Positions 35,906 through 45,384 of a DNA stretch of 64,000 bases are shown piece after piece. The first letter of the stretch is position 1; each line of letters starts with the position of its first letter. The notes below the pieces were generated by a model. That model was not told where the DNA came from and ran no database searches. It was given only the letters and a program-made list of their open reading frames with translations. Source of the stretch: Acanthosoma haemorrhoidale. Taxonomy: Eukaryota; Arthropoda; Insecta; Hemiptera; Acanthosomatidae. Position numbers and translations under genes: made by a program. The stretch lies in assembly GCA_930367205.1 (NCBI GenBank), contig OV884009.1, forward strand, positions 39,813,841-39,877,840, given 5' to 3'.

Positions 35906-37327
35906 AATAATAATAATAACAAGCAGTCAAGTAATAATAAAAATACTTAAATTATTCATCGGATATTTTTGATTTTTTAACTAAAACAAAAAGTTATCTC
36001 AATTTAACGTTTGATCGATTATATAGGATTCAAAAAAATGTTTCAAGCAGTCGATTACCAGTTTTCTTTTTAAATATATACCTATACGTCTGTTCAAATT
36101 TAAATGAACATTTAATAGCTACTCGTAATATGCTGATCATGTCTTTGATAAATACAATAGGAAATAGCAAAAGGCTTTTTTTTTAAGATGGCCGAAATCT
36201 GTATGAATTTTCTAAACCGTTAAGGGTACGGTACGTTCATGACGATAACAGAAAAAAGAATTTTCAATGATATAAAAAAAAAGTGTTGAGAGGAAATACA
36301 ATCGCGAATGTTGCTTTTTAAAAAAAATGAAATATTTTTGGGCTAAATTATTCATCAAGGCATCAGGATATTTAATTAGAGATCCTAATCATTGTGATAA
36401 AAATATTTGATTTTAATGTAGCGTTTTATATTTATTACCATATTGTTTTTTTACTAATTAAATTAATCATGACTCCTATTTTTTGTGGGATGATTTTATT
36501 ATCGACTTTATCATCAAATCACCATGCCAAATATCACGCCTTTAGAAAAAAATCACTTGTTGAAATAAAGTAGGAAACACAATGTTAGTATTAGTTTTTG
36601 GCGTTTTTGCTATTACGGTTTAAAAATCAAGACACAAAGAGCACATAGTTGATCGTGTAGTCAAGCCTTTTAATTTTTTTTTTTTATACCAAGTATTTAT
36701 TTGGTAAATATGGTTTATTACGGTAAACTCGACTGTTCTTAATGCTTTAAGAAAACAGAACCGTTTAAAACGTCATGCTGCTTGTTAGAACAGATAAATC
36801 ACAAAAACTCACGAAACCCTAAATGCCTGAAAATATTTCTGTTTTTTTAGCTATTTTGAACATATAACTTTAAATCGGTAATTTAAATCATTATTTCGTT
36901 GTTTTAGTTAATAGGTCGTATGTTGTAGTATTAGTCTGGAATATTCGGTAGACCCAGGGCCTAATTGGCTCGGCTGAGTGCTTCAGTACCTAGAGAAAGG
37001 CCCACAATGCTCATTAGAACATTCGGCCTAATTGGTAATGCACAATGCTCGTTGTGGGTTTCTATGCATATGTGCTGTGTATACGCCAGTTAATGGGAAG
37101 CTTTACCGAACACTCAATTTTGTTGTTTCACAGCTGCTCATTATCAGATCATACATTGAAGCTGCACAATACATCGGAATCAATACAAAAGCATTGATCT
37201 CAAATTTGGTGGTAGCATGCAAAATATTGAAAGTATTGACGGTAGGTATTCAATATTGCTAATTTTTACCGCAAATAAACAATACATTCTTTCTCAAACA
37301 AACCCCTAAGGAAATGATTTAGTAATA

Positions 37328-37385
37328 ATTTACGTAGAGCTATGGGGGACACCAAAAAAGTCGAACACTAAACACATCAAGATTT
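37328..37385 (+). mobile_element. LINE scrap J (58 bp of ORF2)
   Basis: The block GAGCTATGGGGGACACCAAA AAAGTCGAACAC matches the main LINE at 47792-47822 (ELWGTAKKSN region of ORF2) nearly base for base, and similarity falls away on both sides. It has neither 3' UTR nor tail, so it is an internal fragment rather than a normal 5'-truncated insertion. Confidence 0.65.
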
Positions 37386-38061
37386 CTAATCTCTACTCAA
37401 TAGCATAGAATGTTTTTTGGTTAATACCAATTAAGTCATTAATTAATAAACCTCAGGTTTTATTTGAATATTGCCATAGATTCATTTAATAATTTATGCC
37501 TTTAGCTAAAGCAAGGGACTTGCTAACAACAATACAGAGACCTGCCTTCATGTAGACAGGCAAACACCAGTGACAAAAATTGGGTTTCGGGTTGAGAACA
37601 TCAACGATAACCTAAAAAATGAGGCCATGATACTTGAATCTAGAGCTGAGATGATATTGTATATTAAATTAAGTACAGCGAATCAGTCAGTGCGGAAACT
37701 CGAACTTTGCGATTATGCCAGAAGGAAAAGCATTGAGCATTAATCCGAAGACACCACCTCTATTGGCTCGTCCTATTTAATTAGCTTTGTTGTACTTTGC
37801 AGATCTTTTGTTTTAAACAGCAGGTTGTGAACTTTCTTTGGAATAATTCCACCGTTCCTTGCCCAGTTTCCTGCCAAGCCTTTATAACGCAAATATCCTT
37901 AATTAATTTATTGTCAATGGTAGTTTATTTATAGGGGAGCGTATTCCCACTTTTAATCAGAGCCAATATTTGATTATTAACAAGGTCTAATCTAAACGAA
38001 GAAAAGTCTACAGGGTAGTACCAGGAATCGTATAATTGTATAACTAAAATTTAACAATATT

Positions 38062-38455
38062 ATTGTGATAAAATTACAATTTGCTTTTTATTGGGAAATA
38101 AGCAAATTTTATCAATGTTTTCATTCATACCATGCTCTAGTTTTTCATTCACTCGCCCATTCATACAGTATTTACAAACAGCCCAGAGACCTCCCAAATC
38201 CACATGGTTGTCACCTGCTTCGCATGCGAAAGAGGCTTGGGAATTCCCTCACGCTCCTCCATCAACCGCGTCACTGGAAACGATGCAGTGTAGGACGACC
38301 AAGAGCCCGAGAGCCACAGACGCTCGGGACATGATTGGACAAACTGACCATTGCCAGGACTCCTGCTGGAGTATGACAGTGTCATGGCTGTGCTAGGGGA
38401 TTACGGTGGTGGGATAGATTTTGATTGGATTTTATATACTTGGAGGGAATGAAAA
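38062..38455 (-). mobile_element. LINE copy D, 3'-end fragment
   Basis: Minus-strand 3' UTR of the main LINE, starting at the tail side (TTATTGTGATAAAATTACAA) and running through the TCGCATGCGA palindrome at about 38220. It continues to the 'gtgctaggggatta' block and ends near 38455. An internal deletion of about 80 bp near 38365 removes the end of ORF2. The frames of about 75 to 100 codons across it are not genes. Confidence 0.8.
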
Positions 38456-41400
38456 AATATACACAAAATTACATAATGTGTGAAAATGACTCTTTTGTGA
38501 ATTGGACTATAATACATCATAACTGTATTTTAAGGTCATACAGGCTCCTAAAAATCGGATTACGTCTATAAAAAACATAAATACAACGTAAAGGGACCAG
38601 GTGATAGGGCACATCATTGTGTTACAAGAGGAAGGGCTTAGAAATGACTTGAAGCTACATGATGCCCAATTCGACTGCCTGATGCCATCGATGAGTAAAG
38701 GGTGGCGGGGATATCTTGAACTCGGGATTGGTCAAGGATGTATTGAGGTTTTGCACCGTTATGTAACGGCTGGAATAGTAGTTTATGTTATTGGATACCC
38801 GTATCTACTTGATTTTTAGATTTGAACGGAGCTTCAAATTGTGAAACGATTTGGATAGTCAATATAAAGTACCTTAAGGAGTCCCAATTAAAATTAAATA
38901 GACCCATAGTATCATGCCGAATGTTTAAAAGTCTAATTTCATTTAATTAATTATTGAGATTGACTGTGCTTAAATCAAAGAAGCGGATCGCCTTTCGTCA
39001 GTATGTTTCTCTATGCTTTAAGCTAGCTATCGTATAGCTATATAGTAAAAATTGTTCAATCGATCTGAAATTTAAGAAGAATATTCAACAAATGAAAATA
39101 CGTTGGTTGGATTTCGCTTTAAATATGACAATGAAATAAATAAAAAGCATTAAAAGTTGGGCCCGGTCCGTGGTATGATAGTATTTCTCAACTTCAACAT
39201 ATTTATGATTTAAAATTAGTAGATTTTTCGCATGATCCAGTACAGATATACTGGGAGTCGCGCGAGTACAGAAGGGATGTTAGTCGCGAGAATAAAAATG
39301 AGTTGATGGTTCAGCCGGGGGATGGTTTGGTCTGATGATAGAGAGCTGTAAGTTTTTCATCAAGTTTACTCATTGGCAACGTTTCGTCATGCTATCTATG
39401 CCTGCTTCTAGCAGGTTTGAGGGGGATGTCGATGTGAACTGTTCAAGATATATGGTGAGCTCTCTAAAAAAAAGTTATCAAAAACTGGCAGTTCACCAAA
39501 TACCTTAAGCTGTTCACATCAACCCCTCCCTCGCAGAAACCTAATGCAGACGTACATAGTAAGTAAAAAATACTATTTAGTTCGTAATTGATAAAAGCAA
39601 TCAGCTAGATCAATGGATTAGTTTGCTATTACAAGATTTTATTTGTTCGTACTCCCTAGCCACAAGAGCCTGACTCCCCCCCCCCCATCACTCAGACTAA
39701 TTGCCAGTGGGATAAAGGGTCATTAGCACATTCTTTGTTATTTTAGGACAAAATCATTTTTAGGGCCGGTGTATTGTAAATAATGATACCTTAAATCCAG
39801 AAGCCGATTCCTCAATAATATCGTTTTCATATGAAGAGGTACTAATAAACCCTAGTTCATACTAGAACCACCCTCGGAAAATTCCTTTGTACCTCCAGAA
39901 GTGGTAAAAATATGCAGTAATTTTATTTTAAATATATTTATTTTTTTTAATTTTAACCAAAAAAGTTCCTTTAAGTATATAATATTTTATATTTTCAGAT
40001 ATATAAACAGAAACAGATAGGTGGGAAATGAAGTAATTATTTCAAAATATATTCTTGGTATTCAATGGAGGTAAAATACTAGCCTTTTGGATTAAAAAAC
40101 TCTTTATTTTATGAGAAGTAATAAAAACAACTGCAAAGCAATATTCTTTTTAGGTTACCGTTCATATAACTGCTCTTTATCGAGGGGAGGGGGGATCAGA
40201 ACTTTAAATCTTAAATAGCTTCTGTTACGGGATAAAAGAAGGAGTTAAAAGTTTTACTTAATATTTTCGTCCCTTCTTTCTGTTAATGTCTATTAAAAAT
40301 AAACTAACCAGTACACTTCAAAAAGTTTCAGGTGAAACTTAATTCCAAAGTTTAAAAACTATCGAGTCATCTTTAGGATGGGTATTGTAGAACATAACCA
40401 ATACGAACAGAATGACAGGCGGTTAAAAAGCAATCGTGAACTTTGGGCTCAAAAATTAAATAGATCTTTTCCAAAGATAGAAAAACCGACAATCCGCTCC
40501 TTGTGAAATTATTCACGCTTTGACATTTACCTTTGAGGCTCCACTGTTAAAGCTAGACACATGAAATTGTGCATAGATGCATAGATTACAAAAAGTCACT
40601 AAAAACACAACCATTTCCATAATACATGAATAAGTGTCAATAATAAATTAACTAGTTAGTTTTAAAAAACAAATCTTTAATTTTTACGAGGGTATCAATA
40701 AAAGATCTAAAGGCTGCATTAAAGGTATGAAATTTGAATTTCGTTCCTTCAAAATATGAAATCAAAAATTAATTCAAACTGTCATCAACTAAATGCGATT
40801 TTTTATTTTTTTTGGAAGGCAAGCTGATGATTCTAAAAATATAAATAATTACATACAAAATTATGATTAGTCGTTAATGAACTAATCAGGAATAAAATCT
40901 AATTTGTATGATATTGATTAGAGCGTAAAAACGCGACGACCTGATTAATGTGTTTTGTGACTTCGGTGGACTATTATCATAAAACAAAAGGTGTGAAATA
41001 AACCATTTTCATAAACCGTAACGAATCCACTGGAATGGTACGTTTCACTTGACTTTTTTTTTAAAAAAAAGAAGTATTCAAAATATAAAATTCAAATGTG
41101 GAATATTTACTAGCAGACAAGAGTTATAAGCATTTTTATTGTCCCCAGGCGGTTTTAGCGTGGCTTTACCTCTTCAGATTAGAGCCGTCGAGGAAAACGT
41201 GATTACAAATCCGGAGAAGGTAAAACCAGGGGAGGGATTTGCACCCCGATGGGAAATAATAGTGCGGTGCAATCATCGAGAGCAAGGGGACAATGGGAGC
41301 TTAAACCATTAGCAGGATTGAAGCATTAGCAAGGAGGTCCTTGGCTCTACCTGGCTTAGCATTAACTAGCCCTATCGTCAGTGGTTTCCGATACCACTGC

Positions 41401-42242
41401 CATTCATCTGAGTGAGGGAACCACGTCCCGCTTTCCCAGAATTCATAACTCCTCTTTGAGTACCACTCAGTACTCGGCACACTTAAAATACCGTCTCTGG
41501 GCTTTAAATTAGATCTATGAAGCACCTGATTATCCTTATATTCAGCTCAAATATGAGAGCGATGTAATCAGGATAGAACGTCATCAAGAACAAAAGGACA
41601 ACCATCGCAAATACCCACAGATACAAGAAGAAATAATCTCTACCAATTTGAATATAATAATTAACGTGGTGAGAGTTATTGTTATAATGGACGTGACTAG
41701 GTAAGATTTGATTTGATCTTTAATAAACAATCCGATTGTCTGAAAACATTTTATAAATAATACAGATATACATTATTCTAATGATTTACAACAAAATTCT
41801 TGAAAACTAAACTTAAATATAACATATTATAATAGAAAAATGATGTTCGAATGTAGACTAAATTTCTAATTATTTTTATAATTCTTAACATTTGTAAAAA
41901 TATTTAAAACGAAATTTTTTATAAAAGGCTTCTTGTATTGCAAAGCATTTCTGCATTAACACAGTAGCACAAGATAACAATTATGCGGTGAAACTATTAA
42001 TTTTTTGTTATATTAGAGCATTAATAAGTGGAATATTTGCTGGAAAAAAATTGTTTAAATTGTTACTTCGAAGGGTGGAAGTAAGATTTGGGCTGTTTAC
42101 CAATTATTTAAAAACATCAAAAACTCAGACTTCTACTGTCGGGCTGATAACTGAGTATCCCTAAAGTGGGGAGGACGAGATAAGACGGGCGAACCTGTGG
42201 TCTTTCACCCTGGCTGCCGACCTAGTCGACGGGCAGTCTAAT
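38456..42242. other. AT-rich stretch, one long hairpin, no gene
   Basis: No recognisable coding region. The open frame 38601-38819 (72 codons) has a fairly protein-like composition but no motif. A long imperfect hairpin at 39413-39542 is annotated separately. Around 41140-41294 the words ATTGTCCCC and GGGGACAAT form a widely spaced 9-bp inverted repeat enclosing a GC-richer block of unknown nature. Confidence 0.45.
39413..39542. repeat. Long imperfect hairpin (about 50-bp arms)
   Basis: Arm 39413-39464 pairs with arm 39489-39542. Outer pairs GGTTT/AAACC, a central perfect block GATGTGAAC/GTTCACATC and an inner block GGTGA/TCACC are separated by small mismatches, with a loop of roughly 24 nt. 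The size and shape resemble a microRNA precursor or a small fold-back element. It was found by eye; no folding was computed. Either strand could be the transcribed one. Confidence 0.55.
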
Positions 42243-42450
42243 TTGTTTTGATCTGACTCCATCAGATCTTTAGAAGGTGTGTGCCCCGATAAAGCACTAT
42301 GTTCAGGAGAAGAGGTACAGGGTAGGTAGGATTATAGATAATTTATGTGGTCTTGGAATGACCACAAATTCACACTCGATGTCTGAGGGTAGGTGAAAAC
42401 CGTCCGGATCCTAGAGGCGAGTGTGAACTGTAGAGCAAGCGTCAGTGCAG
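42243..42450 (-). repeat. Dispersed, protein-like repeat, copy 1 (partner at 52.0 kb)
   Basis: Strong similarity to 52000-52205 over about 180 bp. Read on the minus strand both copies encode the same kind of peptide: here PSDIECEFVVIPRPHK, at 52 kb PSDTEWEFVFIPRPHK. This copy carries stops (after HTRL, and again near the end), the 52-kb copy does not. It is next to an (AG)20 tract. Unclassified; it could be a transposon exon or part of a repeated gene. Confidence 0.6.
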
Positions 42451-42456
42451 AGAGAA

Positions 42457-42460
<4 letters not shown>

Positions 42461-42500
<40 letters not shown>
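42461..42500 (+). repeat. (AG)20 microsatellite
   Basis: Forty uninterrupted bases of alternating A and G, flanked by GAAAGGG and CTGTG. Perfect repeats of this length are usually polymorphic. Open frames reading it as RERERE or SLSLSL are artefacts. Confidence 0.97.
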
Positions 42501-42502
<2 letters not shown>

Positions 42503-43476
42503 GTGTTCCAAGTGCCGGTTCGGTATGTTCTGTAGTCCACCCTAAGACGGCCCTAGGCAGGCCAGCCGTGGTGGGGATGGTTCCCCCACCTGTAGCTGTT
42601 TCCCCCACTAGCTTTTTCCCCCTCTCTGACTGACGTCATAAGCTTTATTATTAAAATATGGAAACATAGATAGATATTTTCTGGGCCGAGAAGAGGAGGA
42701 ACTTCTAATTATTCGTGATTAAGAGGTGGCCACCCCAATAGATTATAAGTATATATTATTATTATTATTACTATAGTATTAAAAGTCAAGATCATTTGTA
42801 AAGATTGTTCGGTTATTTCATTAGGCAAAGAGGAAACAAGGATAACTGACACGTTTTTAATAAAAGTCAATAATATTGTATATAAATTAATATAATATAA
42901 ATTAGTATAAATATTGTATCTATTATCATTTTTTTAATGATTTTATTCTCCTCACTACCTACATTATTCAACAGCGTAATTAACTTGAAAACTAACAAGA
43001 ACAAATCCAGAATAGAGGCAAGATAAGGGAGCAAGAGCGAGACTGGACTTGGGTATGCAGCCAAGAGACCACACTCCCGCCGGTCGGTCCCCCTCTATCG
43101 GCTAGGCCCCTCTAGTTAATTCTATTCTCAGTGGCTTCAGGCAGAACTTTCTAAGGCAAGAAGTGTGTGGTCTGTGCGGAGCTTCGCTCCCCTAACAACT
43201 TACGCATCATAAAATTAACTCCCTGCTCATCCATTATTGATTATGCCACCGGAAGTCTTCTTCGTAAAATTGATGAATATTCCTTCTTCGATGGAGTGAA
43301 TTTGCTTGCTCTAGGGCTTCTGAATATTTCCATTATTTTCATACTGTTCATATTCATCCACTGTTTTGTACTCAGCAGAGATGTCTACATCGCTACCGAT
43401 TTCCTGATAATGATAAATACATTATTTTAGGAATATATTATCTAAACAGTTGAAATATTGATGAAGTAATTTAGAT

Positions 43477-43500
43477 CAGGGACCCCTAACCTTTTTGTAT
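43477..43500 (+). mobile_element. Orphan hAT-like terminus
   Basis: CAGGGACCCCTAACCTTTTT, starting at about 43477, closely matches the CAGGGGTCCCCAACC-type inverted repeat ends of Charlie/hAT elements. I could not find the opposite end within the next few hundred bases, so either the element is truncated or the match is fortuitous. Confidence 0.35.
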
Positions 43501-43743
43501 TTAAGAGCATATTCGAGAATATTGATCAACCGGTGGGCATCATTTATTTTTTTAAGGAAAATTTATTGCTACATGTAGTTAATGATAAATAATAGATGAA
43601 TTAATAATATCTGCCTTAGATAGTAATTTGAATTATCAGGAATTAATTTCATTATTTTTAGTAAGACGTGGCGTTAGACGACGAAAGATAATTTCCATTA
43701 TTTTATTGTAAACCTAAGGTTCTCTCTCAACCAAATAGAAAAC

Positions 43744-43758
43744 TGGATTTCATAAGTG
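43744..43758. repeat. Left target-site duplication of LINE copy E
   Basis: TGGATTTCATAAGTG, matching 44066-44080 (TGGATTCCGTAAGTG) at 13 of 15 positions and directly abutting the LINE boundaries. Confidence 0.65.
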
Positions 43759-44065
43759 GTAGTCCCGGGCATTGGCTAGTTCCTCCAATCATTTCCTGAG
43801 CGTCTGTGGCTCTCGTTATCTTGGCCAGCCTCCACTGGCTCACATCCGGGACGGAGGAGCGTGCTATACTTCCCAAGACCCCGCTTCTTCTTTCGCATGC
43901 GAGGGAGGTGACAACCATGAGGATTTGGGAGGGTTGTTTGTAAATACTGTATGAATGAACGATTGAGTGAAAACTGTAAATATGATGTGAATGAGAACAT
44001 TTATCACAATTACTTATTTCCCAATAAGGGAGATTGTAATTGTATCACAATAAAGATCTTATCAA
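43759..44065 (+). mobile_element. LINE copy E, 3'-end fragment with target duplication
   Basis: Plus-strand 3' UTR of the main LINE, from the 'agtcccgggcattggc' block through the CGCATGCGAGG palindrome (about 43897) to CACAATAAAG and the 3' end. It retains the roughly 150-bp UTR segment that copy F lacks. It is flanked by 15-bp direct repeats (13/15), so this is a genuine 5'-truncated insertion. Confidence 0.85.
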
Positions 44066-44080
44066 TGGATTCCGTAAGTG
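44066..44080. repeat. Right target-site duplication of LINE copy E
   Basis: TGGATTCCGTAAGTG, the partner of 43744-43758, directly after the LINE 3' end. Confidence 0.65.
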
Positions 44081-44415
44081 AAAAAAATTCGTGACCATTA
44101 CGGTGGAAAATACGTCTTCAAGATTTATCTACCATCTGATTAAATATTGACCCTTGACATAACTAATAAATTTTACGTTGGTCGCTTCTTTAAGCTGCCT
44201 ATGGAGGAACAATATTTTGTTTTTTATAGAGATTGGTTTTAATCAGCCATCCATTTTGTCCTAATAATCAATTTTTCAAATTAATCTTAAATCAACAAAG
44301 CTTAGATGGAATGCAGTGTTGGTTATTTATCTATAGATGACGTGATCAGCGTCATTTTACAATATATAGATAAATTACAGTATCCAGTGGCTATTTCGGA
44401 AAATAAACTAATCCG

Positions 44416-44523
44416 TTATTTGTCTGAAACAATAAACCTTTTGGTTTGGCTTTCGCCAGAAGACAAAGCACTGCCCACACGTTTCTCGAATAATGGGGTG
44501 ATATGAGCAAACATCGCCCACAG
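44416..44523 (+). repeat. 108-bp repeat, copy 1 (98% identical to 49133-49240)
   Basis: Two differences in 108 bp from 49133-49240, no gaps, same orientation. It contains two adjacent short stem-loops: AAACC-TTTT-GGTTT and GGC-TTTC-GCC. Both copies lie outside LINE copy F, one on each side. The element type is unknown; there is no shared long open frame that I trust. Confidence 0.8.
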
Positions 44524-44698
44524 ACAGGTTTTAGTTTTTTCTGCTTCACCGTTCTACATAGACCACTCATTAGTCCTTTCAAAAATTTCAGAAAGTATTT
44601 TAGCATTTTTCCATTGGTTTAGGCCTTAGAAAATTGGAAAATAATATATTTTTTTATGCTAAAAAATGCAGATATTTTTCAGGTTTTGAAATATTTTC

Positions 44699-44710
44699 AA
44701 TTATTACCAG
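44699..44710. repeat. Left target-site duplication of LINE copy F
   Basis: AATTATTACCAG, identical to 48253-48264. It fixes the left boundary of the LINE at 44711. The AA at the left could partly belong to the tail on the other side, so the true length is 10-12 bp. Confidence 0.8.
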
Positions 44711-45384
44711 TCTTTGTCGATCTAGAGCGAACAGCTGGAGTGGAGAAAATCTACGAGCTTAACCACTTATACTACACAAGAGTACAGGTCGAAAAGCCTT
44801 ACCCGAAACGAGACATCGTCCAATGCCATAATTGCCAGGCATATGGGCACACAAAATCATACTGCTACCACCCTCCCAGGTGTGTAAAGTGCAGTGGGCA
44901 GCACAAAAGTGAATTGTGCAAGAAGCCCCTAAAATCACCTGCTGTATGTGTGTTCTGTCAGCAAGGCCACCCGGCAAACTATAAAGGCTGTGAGGCTTAT
45001 AGAATTCTAAAGTCCAGAAGTGAACAACGTCGTCGTCCTGAAGAAGAAACATCAGCCACAGGTAGCCCAAGAAGCGCCCCCACCAGAAGTTTGAGGCCTT
45101 CAGTCTCTTTTGCTGACGCAGCTCGGAACAGAGAGCAGTCACAGGCATTGCCCACACCTCCTCCGCAAGTTCTTCTTTCCCAGCATTCCGCTCATCCCAG
45201 CAATCGGCAAACTCAATCCCATCCTCAACCACACATCTCGCATATCCCGCCACCTTCAAGCTCTTCAGATCTCACCAGCCTATTAACATCATTCCTTACA
45301 GAGTTCAGAACCCTAATTACCCCTCTCATTTCCCTTCTTACAAATCTTGTCTCCTACCTTATCCCCGTTAAACAAAATCCATAA
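44711..45384 (+). pseudogene. LINE ORF1 (gag-like, zinc knuckles), 5'-truncated
   Basis: ORF1 proteins of this group bind their own RNA. The LINE-derived part begins at 44711. The open frame extends upstream to an ATG at 44656, but those first 18 codons are flanking DNA fused in frame by the insertion, not a real start. Counted from that ATG, three CCHC knuckles follow: C57-C60-H65-C70, C76-C79-H83-C88 and C98-C101-H105-C112. A basic segment comes next, then a Pro/Ser/Gln-rich tail. The FVDLE block before the knuckles matches the end of the RRM-like part of jockey ORF1; everything before it is missing. The stop TAA (45382-45384) directly precedes ORF2. Confidence 0.88.

Larger units (their letters stand above)
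28396..38061. other. Mostly featureless stretch with a few candidate signals
   Basis: Possible items inside are annotated separately: a split exon at 29.4 kb, a minisatellite and TATA box at 30.3-30.5 kb, a TATA box at 32.2 kb, a dispersed repeat at 35.75 kb and a 58-bp LINE scrap at 37.3 kb. The regions 31.75-32.3 kb and 34.15-34.65 kb are clearly GC-richer and more complex than their surroundings and could be host single-copy or regulatory DNA, but I cannot assign genes to them. No long open frame supports a coding exon. Confidence 0.45.
42501..43758. other. Non-coding stretch with an orphan hAT-like end
   Basis: GC-richer to about 42630, then AT-rich. On the minus strand around 43425-43320 a short frame reads EIGSDVDISAEYKTVDEYEQ and soon stops. 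The region further towards 43230 has coding-like composition in shifting frames, so a worn transposon or exon is possible but unassigned. A hAT-like terminus at about 43477 is annotated separately. Confidence 0.4.

Noticed and set aside
42411..42633. Open frames on both strands reading RERERE / SLSLSL
   Set aside because: They are translations of the (AG)20 microsatellite and its flanks.
44416..44523. Possible U7-type snRNA (ATTTGTCTG followed by stem-loops)
   Set aside because: The resemblance to the U7 Sm site is short, and no histone-pairing 5' end, snRNA promoter or proper terminal stem is seen; kept only as an unexplained structured repeat.
44759..45259. 166-codon minus-strand ORF
   Set aside because: Antisense shadow of the LINE ORF1 zinc-knuckle region, whose sense-strand motifs are unmistakable.
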